NCBI RefSeq assembly: GCF_900143015.1
Contig: NZ_FSRT01000001.1
Coordinates: 868,001 to 932,000, forward strand
Origin: Fibrobacter sp. UWB11
Lineage (GTDB): Bacteria > Fibrobacterota > Fibrobacteria > Fibrobacterales > Fibrobacteraceae
Direction: 5' to 3'
DNA: 64,000 nucleotides
Notes under the pieces: model-generated
The model's input: the letters and a program-made list of their open reading frames with translations, nothing else
What the model was told of the DNA's origin: nothing
The model's database searches: none
Made by a program: the position numbers and the translations under genes
Part shown: positions 52,501-60,596 of the stretch, in pieces
Position numbering within the stretch: position 1 is the stretch's first letter
Layout: each line of letters begins with the position of its first letter

Positions 52501-55500
52501 CAAGAATCGCCTCAAGTGGAAGATCGAAGGCAACAAGGAACTCCGCGTTTCTATGGATCCGACGCACAAGGTAACTGTTACGCCTCCGTCTGCAAGCTGG
52601 AATGGCTCCGAAAAGGTTCGCTTTACTGTGACGGACCCGGATGGCGCTTCGGATAGCAAGGAAGTTACGTTTACGGTTCTTTCTGTGAACGATGCTCCAG
52701 AATTTGTCCGTGATTTGCGTGACCAGTCCATTGATGAAAAGAAACAGTTTCAGCCGATTAAGCTTGCTGACTTTGTCAAGGATCCGGACCATAAGATTAC
52801 CGATCTCAAGTGGTCGTTCAAGGTTAGCCCGATTAGCCAGGGCTCTAAGAAGAAGGGCGGTGATGAAGAATCTTCCGCTTCTGGCCTTCGCGTGACGGTG
52901 GATCCGACTGGTGTTGCTACGGTCAATATCCCTAACAAGTACTGGCATGGCGCTGCAAACATTACGTTTACGGCAACTGACCCGGAAGGTGCTTCTGCAA
53001 GCAAGACCGCTCGCTTTGAAGTGCGCTCCGTGAACGATGCTCCGGTAATTGCTGCAAACGCTCCTACTGGTGAAACGATTCTCGAAGGTGGCCGTTTCAA
53101 GACTATCGACCTTTCTACTCTCGCCGAAGACCCGGATCATCCGGCTTCTTCCTTGAAGTGGGAAGTGACTGGCAATAGAGACCTCAAGGTGGATATTCGC
53201 AAGGACAACACTGTGATTGTTTCTGTTCCGGATAAGCAGTGGAGCGGTAAGGAATCCTTGACGTTTGCCGTGACGGACCCGGAAGGCGCCTATGCTCGCC
53301 ACAAGATGGTCTTCGAAGTGACTCGTGTGAACGATCCTCCGACATTTGTAAAGCGTATTCCTGACCAGAAGATCAAGGAAAAGGAAACCTTCAAGCAAAT
53401 CAAGCTTGATGAATTCGTGAAGGACCCGGATAACAAGCCGAACGAACTCCGCTGGAGAATCACTGGTGCAAAGCAGCTCAAGGCTGAAATTTCCCCGAGC
53501 CGCGTGCTTACCGTTACTGCTCCGAACAAGGATTTCTGGTGCGCTCCTGAAATGATGATGCTTGAAGTCAGCGACCCGGATGGTGCAAAGACTTCGCAGA
53601 CGATTACGTTCGAAATTACCTCTGTGAACGATCCTCCGGTCTTGAGGGATATTCCTCCGCAGCGTATTCGTGAAAAGGGCCAGTTCAAGGATATTGACTT
53701 GAGCAAGCTTGTCCGTGACCCGGATAATACTATGGAACAGCTTTCTTGGTCTGTCAAGGTTATCAAGCCTGAAGCAGAACATGCCAAGAAGAGCAAGAAG
53801 GGTAAGAAGGGCAAGAAGGATGACGACGATGATGACGAACCGGTTGTAAAGGATCCGTTCAGTGTTGTCATTTACAAGGGTGGCCTCGCTCATATTGAAA
53901 TTGCCGACAAGTACTGGCATGGCGAACGCAATGTTGTGTTCACGGTGAAGGACCCGGATGGTGCAACGGATTCCAAGACTGTTAACTTTGTTGTGGAATC
54001 TGTGAACGATGCTCCGGTGATTAGACCGATTCTTGCTCAGACTATCAAGGAAAAGGAACAGTTTGAACCGATTGACTTGACGAAGTTTATCTCTGACCCG
54101 GATCATCCGATGAGCTCTCTCAAGTTCGAAATTGCTCCGACTCGCGCTCTCAAGGCATCGATTAATAGCAAGAAACAGCTCGTTGTTTCGACTCCGGACA
54201 AGTACTGGAACGGTGCGGAAAAGATTCGTCTTGACGTGACGGACCCGGAAGGAGCAAGAGCTTCTCAGCAGATTGAATTCAGTGTGACTCCGGTGAACGA
54301 TCCGCCTGTGATTGTGAAGGATATTCCTGGCCAGAAGATCAAGGAAAAGGAAAGATTCACGATGGTTGACTTGACCCAGATCGTTAAGGATCCGGATAAC
54401 AAGCCGAATGAACTCAAGTGGTCTGTTTCTGGAAATAACGAACTCACTGTGGATATCAAGAATGGACGTGCTACTGTGACTACGCCGAATCCGAACTGGT
54501 TTGGCAAGGAAACGATCACGTTTACGGTCATGGACCCGGCTGGCGATAAGCAGTCTTCCAAGGCTACGTTCGAAGTTATTCCGGTGAACGATCCGCCGAA
54601 GTTTAAGCCGATTCCGCCGCAGGTTATTGACGAAAAGAAGACCTTCCCGGCTATCGACTTGACCAAGTTCGTGACGGACCCGGACAACTCCCTCTCTGAA
54701 CTCAAGTGGTCCATTGATGGTGAAAATCCGTTTGCTTCTGCTGCTCCGGCAAAGTCCCATAAGAAGGACAAGAAGAAAGACAAGAAGAAAAAGAAACATG
54801 TGGAAGAAGAACCTGCTCCGAAGTTCGGTAAGCATGAACTCAAGTACAATATTAGCGAAAAGGGTATTCTCACTGTAGAGATTCCGGACAAGTACTGGAA
54901 TGGTACTGAAACGGTGACTGTAAATGTGTTTGACCCGAGTAAGGAAAAGGCATCTACGGAAATCCGCTTTACGGTGAAGTCTGTGAACGACCTGCCGGTT
55001 GTGAAGGAAATTCCGGGACAGACGACTCTTGAAGGCAAGGCCTTTAAGCCTATCCATCTCGATGAATTTGTCTCTGATCCGGACCATAAGAAGAACGAAA
55101 TCAGATGGACCGTTTCTGGTGCTAAGAACCTCGACGTGAGAATCAATGGTTCTCATGTTGCCGAAATCAAGCCGAGAAGAGATAACTGGTTCGGTGACGA
55201 AACGATTATCTTTACGGCTACTGACCCGGCTGGCGGTTCTGACAAGTCTGTCGTGAAGTTTGTTGTGAAGCATGTGAATGCACCTCCGGTGATGCGCGAC
55301 ATTCCTGACTTTACCATCAGAGAAAATCAGAATGAAGGCGTGATTGCAACAATCAAGCTTGACCAGTATGCTCGCGATAAGGACCACAACTTCGATGACC
55401 TCAAGTGGAAATTCACGGGTCAGAAGCAGTTGCAGGTGAATTACGACAAGGCCAAGAAGACTGTGATTGTGTCTATGCCGTACTCTCATTGGAAGGGCAA

Positions 55501-55930
55501 GCCGGAACGCATTACGTTCACGGTGACCGACCCGGATGGCGGTACCGCTCATAAGACTGCAACGTTTACGGTTATTGCTGTGAACAACGCTCCTGAAGCT
55601 AAGCCGCTCTCTTACCAGACTCGCGAAGGCGAAGTGCTCAAGGTTCCGGCATCAACAGGCCTTATGTCTGCTGCTAAGGATCCGGATGGCGATAAGCTCG
55701 AAGCTGTGAAGACGGTGATGAAGCCACGCAATGGTCGAATCGTCTTGAACGAAAAGAATGGTTCCTTCGAATATACCCCGAACAAGGGCTTCTCTGGAAT
55801 CGATGAATTTACGTACAAGGTGTTTGACCCGTCTGGTCTTGGCTCCAAGGTGACGAACGTGGAAATCAGCGTCCAGTTCAAGCCGAAGGATGTCCGCAGC
55901 AATAGCTCGAACAACAAGAAAAAGAAATAA
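49526..55930 (+). CDS. Giant secreted protein of cadherin-like tandem repeats
   Basis: A 2,134-residue exported protein, probably an adhesin or surface fibre. I start it at ATG 49526 (GGAG 7 bases upstream), giving the signal peptide MKKLKRSMTTLLASASVIAT + ASFA. A Pro/Ala-rich spacer follows (to ~50). Then come about 19 Ig/cadherin-like repeats of ~95 residues: NDPPV...I.DQ.I.EK..F..I.L..FV.DPDH, LKW.V.G.K.LKV, YWNG.E.VTFTVTDPEGA. They end in a last divergent repeat with the Big_17-type NGSFEYTPNKGFSGIDEFTY. The DPD/DxD positions suggest calcium binding. Every third repeat has a longer loop, Lys/Asp-rich in the later ones. The tail is SSNNKKKK, and no T9SS sorting domain or membrane anchor is visible. 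Confidence 0.9.
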   Translation: MKKLKRSMTTLLASASVIATASFAQNPAPAAPAPQPAPAAAPVSEPAPEPAPAVANEAPQIGGIPGESILEGGAFSKIKLDNFVTDDTDQPSQIRWKVSGNKNLKVTITPDHTVEIVTPSPLWNGSEDITFTATDSKGASASETVNFTVESVNNPPVVSQIPSQVVEEGKQFAKIRLDDFVNDPDHKKDQITWDTEVVPAGGPQADGDLSVTIDGNRVATIVIPDAHWYGAARIKFIANDPDYGSDNKTAAFTVSPINDPPVFAKKIPDQVIEEKNQFDMISLVDYVTDPDDDVMKLKWSVTGNKDLKIELDKYGSAIVTIPNEYWNGQERVTFTVTDAAGASAKQDVLFKVKSINDPPEFVQNIPDQTIDEKQEFAPIQLGQYVKDPDHRIEMLKWAVSGAKDLKVSVSGGVATIRIPNKMWNGSESIKFKACDPDGACAESEAMFTVNSVNDLPKIIRPIPNQNINEKQQFTKIKLDDFVKDEDHKNSELSWDVEVKHQGQMPETGTLNVSIDEQHVATVEIPDPSWFGNTIATFTVMDPEGGSAKQDVALNVRSVNDPPIFKKIADQTIDEKNEFSSFILDDYLSDADHDFSKLKIEVTGNRDLKVNIDNRSHEVSVKIPHEQWNGSETLTFTATDPEGARATTSAKFTVKAINDPPVMKDIREQTIKEQGEFNVVELDKHVEDPDHAKNRLKWTISGNKELKVALDAGHNARITPPSPQWHGAEAITFKVCDPDNACDERTVNFTVESVNDVPMFIRQVTPQSIREKGQFQPIKLGDMVKDMDNKLSELTFATTCRPAAGSKKRECELKVNIDANKVATIVIPNKYWNGAEEITFTVTDPEGAKATSTALFTVESVNDLPEIKPVADQTIQEKGEFKPFNVSELISDPDDRFEDLKVDFTGNKDLKVEMTKTGLVTVKTPNKMWNGSEKVTFTVTDAAGAKARTTATFTVVSVNDPPVMKEIASQTVKEKESFKPIELDNFVEDLDHAKNRLKWKIEGNKELRVSMDPTHKVTVTPPSASWNGSEKVRFTVTDPDGASDSKEVTFTVLSVNDAPEFVRDLRDQSIDEKKQFQPIKLADFVKDPDHKITDLKWSFKVSPISQGSKKKGGDEESSASGLRVTVDPTGVATVNIPNKYWHGAANITFTATDPEGASASKTARFEVRSVNDAPVIAANAPTGETILEGGRFKTIDLSTLAEDPDHPASSLKWEVTGNRDLKVDIRKDNTVIVSVPDKQWSGKESLTFAVTDPEGAYARHKMVFEVTRVNDPPTFVKRIPDQKIKEKETFKQIKLDEFVKDPDNKPNELRWRITGAKQLKAEISPSRVLTVTAPNKDFWCAPEMMMLEVSDPDGAKTSQTITFEITSVNDPPVLRDIPPQRIREKGQFKDIDLSKLVRDPDNTMEQLSWSVKVIKPEAEHAKKSKKGKKGKKDDDDDDEPVVKDPFSVVIYKGGLAHIEIADKYWHGERNVVFTVKDPDGATDSKTVNFVVESVNDAPVIRPILAQTIKEKEQFEPIDLTKFISDPDHPMSSLKFEIAPTRALKASINSKKQLVVSTPDKYWNGAEKIRLDVTDPEGARASQQIEFSVTPVNDPPVIVKDIPGQKIKEKERFTMVDLTQIVKDPDNKPNELKWSVSGNNELTVDIKNGRATVTTPNPNWFGKETITFTVMDPAGDKQSSKATFEVIPVNDPPKFKPIPPQVIDEKKTFPAIDLTKFVTDPDNSLSELKWSIDGENPFASAAPAKSHKKDKKKDKKKKKHVEEEPAPKFGKHELKYNISEKGILTVEIPDKYWNGTETVTVNVFDPSKEKASTEIRFTVKSVNDLPVVKEIPGQTTLEGKAFKPIHLDEFVSDPDHKKNEIRWTVSGAKNLDVRINGSHVAEIKPRRDNWFGDETIIFTATDPAGGSDKSVVKFVVKHVNAPPVMRDIPDFTIRENQNEGVIATIKLDQYARDKDHNFDDLKWKFTGQKQLQVNYDKAKKTVIVSMPYSHWKGKPERITFTVTDPDGGTAHKTATFTVIAVNNAPEAKPLSYQTREGEVLKVPASTGLMSAAKDPDGDKLEAVKTVMKPRNGRIVLNEKNGSFEYTPNKGFSGIDEFTYKVFDPSGLGSKVTNVEISVQFKPKDVRSNSSNNKKKK

Positions 55931-55952
55931 GAATTTCCTTGTAAAATAAAGA

Positions 55953-55984
55953 ACGCCTCGTGGTTAAAGCCGCGGGGCGTTTTT
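55953..55984 (+). terminator. Terminator of the cadherin-like gene
   Basis: ACGCCTCGTGG and CCGCGGGGCGT pair over 11 positions (two G-T) around TTAAAG, followed by TTTT. Confidence 0.9.
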
Positions 55985-55990
55985 GCATTT

Positions 55991-56020
55991 GTCACCCCGA
56001 CTTGTTCGGGGGGCGCCTTT
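55991..56020 (+). repeat. REP-like palindrome, copy B
   Basis: GTCACCCCGACTTGTTCGGG followed by GGGCGCCTTT: the stem is CCCCGA/TCGGGG. It has the same GTCA...CACC/CGCC-TTT design as the copies at 44311 and 58314. Confidence 0.6.
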
Positions 56021-56026
56021 CTCGTA

Positions 56027-56554
56027 TTAAACGGAAAGAATGATTTTATACGCTTCCACGAGCTTCTCGAATTTGACGGCGCAATTGGCGGGGGAGGTGG
56101 AGGGGAGTTTCACGGCCTTGATTCCGGTTGCAGCTTCGCAGTACTTTTCGTAGAGCTTGTGGGCGGTGGCGCCTGTGCAAAAGATGTGCTTGATTTTCGT
56201 TTGGGTGAGGAGCGTGGCGATGTCGTTAGGCACAACGTTTTCGATGCTTGTGTCGCTAGCGCCAATGATGGTGCAACTGTCGAGAACGTCCCAAAGGGCG
56301 ATGTGGTGCTTCAAAAGCATCGTTTTTTTCTCGTCGATGGTCGCAGGGAGAGGCTCGTTTAAGACGCTTGCGAGAACTTTCCAGAAACGGTTTTGCGGGT
56401 GCCCGTAATAGAAGCCCTGTTCGCGCGATTTGGGCGAGGGGATGGAACCGAGCAAAAGAACCTCCGAATTATCGTCGAAAAGTGCGGGAAACTCATGCGT
56501 TACCCGAGTCCTCGTATTCCTTGCGGTTTTAGTTTGCGACTTCTTAGTTGCCAT
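56027..56554 (-). CDS. UDG-superfamily DNA glycosylase (DNA-deoxyinosine glycosylase type)
   Basis: A 175-residue base-excision repair enzyme. The UDG fold motifs are VLLLGSIPSPKSREQGFYYG then HPQNRFWKVL (motif 1, near residues 33-60), ALWDVLDSC (~85) and KLPSTSPANC (motif 2, near 150). The GSIPS...GFYYGHPQNRFW sequence is typical of the family-6 hypoxanthine-DNA glycosylases, which remove deaminated adenine. The ATG at 56554 (MATKKSQTK) follows AAGG at short distance. An in-frame TTG 45 bases upstream would add residues with no family support. The Lys/Thr/Arg-rich N-terminus is disordered. It is divergent from prfC. Confidence 0.88.
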   Translation of the reverse strand: MATKKSQTKTARNTRTRVTHEFPALFDDNSEVLLLGSIPSPKSREQGFYYGHPQNRFWKVLASVLNEPLPATIDEKKTMLLKHHIALWDVLDSCTIIGASDTSIENVVPNDIATLLTQTKIKHIFCTGATAHKLYEKYCEAATGIKAVKLPSTSPANCAVKFEKLVEAYKIILSV

Positions 56555-56615
56555 ATCCTTAAAAATAAAAAGATATTCTATCTCTCGTCTACCCACCAAC
56601 CTCTACTCTCAAACA

Positions 56616-56644
56616 TTGAACTTACCACTTAAAATTGCTATATT
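56616..56644 (+). promoter_or_regulatory. Promoter of prfC
   Basis: TTGAAC and TATATT are separated by exactly 17 bases. The start codon is 95 bases further on, past five heptad repeats. Confidence 0.7.
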
Positions 56645-56702
56645 TGCCCGCGTAAAAATTTGAAATCGTACCCCATAGCTCAAAGTGAGCCGTAGGCGAA
56701 CG

Positions 56703-56737
56703 ACCTAATACCTATTACCTATAGCCTGTAACCTATC
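56703..56737 (+). repeat. Five tandem heptads directly before the prfC start
   Basis: ACCTAAT, ACCTATT, ACCTATA, GCCTGTA and ACCTATC lie end to end and finish one base before the ATG. They occupy the place of the ribosome-binding site, and no Shine-Dalgarno sequence is visible. Confidence 0.8.
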
Positions 56738-56738
56738 T

Positions 56739-58304
56739 ATGAATCCAGAAATTGAAAAACGCCGCACTTTCGCTATCGTCAGCCACCCTGACGCCGGTAA
56801 AACCACCATCACCGAAAAATTCCTGTGGTACGGGAATGTGATTCGCGAGGCTGGTCACGTGCGTGCGAAGGCCAACAAGAGCTACACTGTTAGTGACTGG
56901 ATGAAGATTGAACAGCAGCGTGGTATTTCTGTTTCGAGTTCTGTGTTGAACTTCCCGTTTGAAGGTTGCATGTTCAACCTCGTCGATACCCCGGGGCATC
57001 AGGACTTCTGCGAAGACACGTACCGTGCGCTGACCGCCGTGGACGCTGCTCTTGTGCTTATCGATAGCGTGAACGGTGTTGAAAAGCAGACGATTCGCTT
57101 GATGAATGTTTGCCGCATGCGCCATACGCCGATTATCACGTTCATCAACAAGATGGACTTGGATGGCCGCCACGTGCTCGACTTGCTCGACCAGATTGAA
57201 AGCGTTTTGCAGATTAAGACCGCTCCGTTTACGCTCCCGATTGGCGTCGGTAAGCTTTTCAAGGGCGTCTATTCCATCGCTGAAAATACGTTCCATACGT
57301 TCAACCCGGACGATGGCAAGCAAGAAATTATCCAGATGGAAGGCCCGGATGATCCGCGTCTCGTTGAACTTTGCGGTGAAAACTGGGTGAACCAGTTCCG
57401 CGAAGAGTATGAAATGGTCACGGGCGGTATGGATCCGTTCGATCATGAAAAGTTCCTAAAGGGCGAAATGTGCCCGGTGTTCTTCGGTTCTGCCGTGAAC
57501 AACTTCGGTGTCCGCCAGCTTTTGAACGCTTTTGCAAAACTCGCTCCGCCGCCGATGATCCGCGACACCGACAAGCGCCCGGTCAAGCCGGACGAAGACG
57601 CTTTCAGCGCGTTTGTCTTCAAGATTCAGGCCAACATGGACCCGAAACACCGCGACCGCACGGCATTCCTCCGCATTTGCTCGGGCAGCTTTACCCGTGG
57701 CGAAAAGGTTTTCCACGTGCGTACGGGCCGTGACATCCGCTTGGCCGCTCCGACCGCCTTCCTCGCGAAAGACAAGGAAGTCATTGACCACGCCTGGGCG
57801 GGCGACATCGTGGGCATCAACGACCCGGGACTTTTCCGCATTGGCGATACGCTCACGGACGGCGAAAAGATGAACTTCACGGGTATCCCGGACTTTGCCC
57901 CTGAACACTTTGCCCGCGTGACGCTCTTGAACCCGCTCAAGTCTAAGCAGATGGCGAAGGGCCTTGCCGAACTTTCGGAAGAAGGTGCTACGCAGCTCTA
58001 TGAACCGCTCAAGTCCGCTGTGCCTGTCGTGGGTGTTGTGGGTGAACTCCAGTTCGACGTGCTCAAGTTCCGCTTGCAGAGCGAATACGGCGCCGATGTG
58101 CAGCTCGACCGCGTGCCAGCTCATTGCATCCGCTGGGTGAAAGGCCCCGAAGCTGACGTGGGCAAGTTCGCCGAAGAATATGCCGGCGACTGCATGATGG
58201 ACAAGGAACGCAATCTCGTGTGCCTCTTCCCGAATGAGTACCGCCTGAACCTTGCGCTCAAAAACTACGAACGACTGAGCTTCGCCGAAACCTCTCAGGG
58301 ATAG
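56739..58304 (+). CDS. prfC: Peptide chain release factor 3
   Basis: A GTPase that removes RF1 or RF2 from the ribosome after termination. The 521-residue protein is full length. The G motifs are SHPDAGKTTITE (G1), the RGISVSSSV switch (G2), VDTPGHQDFCEDTYRAL (G3) and FINKMDLDGR (G4); these sequences, with YGNVIREAGHVRAKANKSYT, distinguish RF3 from EF-G. Domains 2 and 3 follow (TAFLRICSGSFTRGEKVFHV; VVGVVGELQFDVLKFRLQSEYGADV, cut here for length). The ATG lacks a ribosome site and is preceded by heptad repeats, yet the N-terminus fits the family. A terminator-like hairpin and a REP-like element follow. Confidence 0.97.
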   Translation: MNPEIEKRRTFAIVSHPDAGKTTITEKFLWYGNVIREAGHVRAKANKSYTVSDWMKIEQQRGISVSSSVLNFPFEGCMFNLVDTPGHQDFCEDTYRALTAVDAALVLIDSVNGVEKQTIRLMNVCRMRHTPIITFINKMDLDGRHVLDLLDQIESVLQIKTAPFTLPIGVGKLFKGVYSIAENTFHTFNPDDGKQEIIQMEGPDDPRLVELCGENWVNQFREEYEMVTGGMDPFDHEKFLKGEMCPVFFGSAVNNFGVRQLLNAFAKLAPPPMIRDTDKRPVKPDEDAFSAFVFKIQANMDPKHRDRTAFLRICSGSFTRGEKVFHVRTGRDIRLAAPTAFLAKDKEVIDHAWAGDIVGINDPGLFRIGDTLTDGEKMNFTGIPDFAPEHFARVTLLNPLKSKQMAKGLAELSEEGATQLYEPLKSAVPVVGVVGELQFDVLKFRLQSEYGADVQLDRVPAHCIRWVKGPEADVGKFAEEYAGDCMMDKERNLVCLFPNEYRLNLALKNYERLSFAETSQG

Positions 58305-58313
58305 TTTTGCATT

Positions 58314-58346
58314 GTCATTCCCGCCTCCGAGCGGGAATCACCTTTT
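58314..58346 (+). repeat. REP-like palindrome, copy C
   Basis: GTCATTCCCGCCTCCGAGCG followed by GGAATCACCTTTT: the stem is ATTCCCGC/GCGGGAAT around CTCCGA. It closely matches copy A. Confidence 0.7.
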
Positions 58347-58383
58347 TAAACCATTTTATCCGCATTTTTGCAGAGAACTTTTT

Positions 58384-58417
58384 AACGGCAACTTTTAACG
58401 AAGTTGTCGTTTTTTTA
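58384..58417 (+). terminator. Terminator downstream of prfC
   Basis: AACGGCAACTT pairs with AAGTTGTCGTT around TTAACG, followed by a T run. It ends just before the next start codon. Confidence 0.8.
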
Positions 58418-58428
58418 TATTGAAAAAC

Positions 58429-58944
58429 ATGAAATCATTACTTTTCTTTCTTCTCCTTTTTCTTTGTGTTGTGAGCTTGCAGGCTCGTGGGTTAAACTGC
58501 ATTGAGATGATCAATGTGAATATTGCTTTTGATAAATTCAATGTCCCTGAAAAGTTTATCTTCACGTTTGGAAATAACGTAGCATCTAACGAAAGTTTGA
58601 CATTGTTCCCTGTAAAGAAAGCTGTTGATTACGATGGAGTTGTTCAGTTCAAGTCAAAGAATGCCATTCTGACGTATCATATTTCTTATGAAAATTCCGA
58701 AAATGGCAATATGGTTGACTCGGCTGATGTAGTACAGATAAAGTCTTTAGCTGGAAAAACGGATTCTGTCGCTCTTGCCGATTTGTGGGGCGCGGGAGAT
58801 CTTTTTTCAAAGGGTTCCCTTAATACAGAAAAGGTGATGACTGTACGCTTTCTTATCCCTATGCTTGAAAAAAGGAACGCGGATTATGTTTTGCTGAATT
58901 ATGCCTGCTCCAATTGGCATGACTTGCGCGATGTGAAAAAATAG
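58429..58944 (+). CDS. Exported protein, unknown
   Basis: A 171-residue protein with a signal peptide (MKSLLFFLLLFLCVVSLQARG). The ATG at 58429 is preferred over an in-frame TTG three codons earlier. The mature part is a beta-rich domain of ~150 residues with two Cys (LNCIEM and NYACSN, the latter near the C-terminus) that may pair. I do not recognise a family. The prfC terminator lies only 12 bases upstream of the start, so its promoter must overlap the end of prfC or the gene depends on read-through. There is no clear ribosome site. A hairpin terminator follows. Confidence 0.6.
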   Translation: MKSLLFFLLLFLCVVSLQARGLNCIEMINVNIAFDKFNVPEKFIFTFGNNVASNESLTLFPVKKAVDYDGVVQFKSKNAILTYHISYENSENGNMVDSADVVQIKSLAGKTDSVALADLWGAGDLFSKGSLNTEKVMTVRFLIPMLEKRNADYVLLNYACSNWHDLRDVKK

Positions 58945-58962
58945 AGCTTGTGAAATTTACGG

Positions 58963-58997
58963 AAATCCCCCTTAGCTTGGTGCTAGTGGGGATTTTT
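58963..58997 (+). terminator. Terminator between the exported protein and lysS
   Basis: AAATCCCC and GGGGATTT pair, with an inner AGC/GCT stem, followed by five T. Confidence 0.85.
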
Positions 58998-59066
58998 GTT
59001 ACTTCTATTTTTCTAAATTTTACCCGTTCAAATTTAAGACGTGATATATTCACGAGGTAATACAAT

Positions 59067-60572
59067 ATGGCAATGCAAGACATGAATGACCAGGTGATGG
59101 CTCGCTTGGCTAAGCTCGACAAGTTCAAGGAAATGGGTGTGGATGCTTATCCGCACAAGTTTAACAGGACCCATGATTCCAAGGTCTTGAAGGAAAACAA
59201 GGATGCCTTGATGGTGACCAAGGAACCGGTTGCATTTGCCGGCCGCGTTGTGCGTTTCAATCGCAAGGGCAAGATGTGCTTTATGCACCTCAAGGACCGC
59301 TATGGCCGCTTGCAGGTTGTGGTTGCCCGTGACGAAGTGGGCGAAGAAAACTACGAAATCGTGAAGATGACCGACCTCGGTGACTTCATCGGTGTGAACG
59401 GTACGATGTTCGAAACGCAGAGCGGTGAATACTCTGTGCGTGCCGAAAAGGTCACGATGCTTTCGAAGGCTGTGCGTCCGCTCCCGGTCGCCAAGGAAAA
59501 GGTCGACGAAAACGGCAACAAGGTCGTGTTCAACGAATTTGCCGACGTGGATACCCGCTACCGCCAGCGCTATATCGACATGGCTTTGAACGACGATGTG
59601 AAGGAAGTCTTCATCAAGCGTTCCAAGATCATGCAGGCTATCCGCGAATACCTCCTTGAAAAGGGATTCATCGAAGTCGAAACCCCGACGCTCCAGCCGA
59701 TTTACGGTGGCGCAAACGCCCGTCCGTTTACGACGCACCACAATGCTTGCGACATGACGCTTTACTTGCGCGTGGCTCCGGAACTTTACCTCAAGCGCTG
59801 CATCATCGGCGGTATGGAAAAGGTGTTCGAGTTCTGCAAGAACTTCCGCAACGAAGGCATGGACCGTACGCATAGCCCGGAATTCACTGGCCTCGAATTC
59901 TACGAAGCCTACGCCGACTACAACGACATGATGGTCCACTTCGAAAACATTTACGAACGCGCATGCATTGCCGCTAACGGTACGACCAAGATCAACTACC
60001 AGGGTAAGGAAATCGACTTCAAGGCTCCGTGGCCGCGCTACAGCATGATCGAAGCCATTGAAAAGTTCGGTGGCATCAAGGTCAACGATATGAGCGACGA
60101 CGAAATCAAGGCCAAGATGGAAGAACTCGGCGGTCACCTTGATGGTGAATTTACTCGTGGTCGTGGCATCTTGGAACTCTTCGACCTTACGGTGGAAGGC
60201 AAGCTCATCCAGCCGACAATCATCAAGGACATGCCGACCGAAAGCACCCCGCTCTGCAAGAAGCACCGCACGACTGCAGGCCTCATCGAACAGTTCGAAC
60301 CGTATGCCAACGGCTGGGAACTCGGTAACGCTTATACCGAACTTAACGACCCGATCCGCCAGCGCGAACTTTTGGAAGACCAGGTCCGTCGTGGCCGTGG
60401 TGGTGAAGGTGAAACGCACCCGATGGACGAAAACTTCATGCACGCTATCGAATCCGGCTTGCCGCCGACGGGCGGCGTGGGCTTCGGCATTGACCGCATG
60501 GTCATGCTCCTCACGAACCAGCAGACCATCCGCGACGTGCAGCTCTTCCCGCTCATGAAGCCGGAAGTGTAG
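59067..60572 (+). CDS. lysS: Lysyl-tRNA synthetase (class II)
   Basis: Charges tRNA-Lys with lysine in the cytoplasm. The 501-residue length and order are standard: an N-terminal OB-fold anticodon-binding domain (~55-145, FAGRVVRFNRKGKMCFMHLK), then the class II core with motif 1 (IREYLLEKGFIEVETPTLQ), motif 2 (FEFCKNFRNEGMDRTHSPEF) and motif 3 (GFGIDRMVMLLTNQQTIRDV). GAGGTAA lies 6 bases before the ATG, and TATATT at 59045-59050 may be its -10 element. lolC begins 24 bases after its stop, so lysS and the transporter genes may share a transcript. Confidence 0.97.
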   Translation: MAMQDMNDQVMARLAKLDKFKEMGVDAYPHKFNRTHDSKVLKENKDALMVTKEPVAFAGRVVRFNRKGKMCFMHLKDRYGRLQVVVARDEVGEENYEIVKMTDLGDFIGVNGTMFETQSGEYSVRAEKVTMLSKAVRPLPVAKEKVDENGNKVVFNEFADVDTRYRQRYIDMALNDDVKEVFIKRSKIMQAIREYLLEKGFIEVETPTLQPIYGGANARPFTTHHNACDMTLYLRVAPELYLKRCIIGGMEKVFEFCKNFRNEGMDRTHSPEFTGLEFYEAYADYNDMMVHFENIYERACIAANGTTKINYQGKEIDFKAPWPRYSMIEAIEKFGGIKVNDMSDDEIKAKMEELGGHLDGEFTRGRGILELFDLTVEGKLIQPTIIKDMPTESTPLCKKHRTTAGLIEQFEPYANGWELGNAYTELNDPIRQRELLEDQVRRGRGGEGETHPMDENFMHAIESGLPPTGGVGFGIDRMVMLLTNQQTIRDVQLFPLMKPEV

Positions 60573-60596
60573 CATTTCGTTAACTTCTCGTCTAAG

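Noticed and set aside
50852-55552. A 1,566-codon open frame antisense to the cadherin-like gene
   Set aside because: It mirrors the repeat structure of the sense gene and reads as Arg/Asn/His-rich repetitive protein with no family motif. Codon bias of the sense strand removes stops from this frame.
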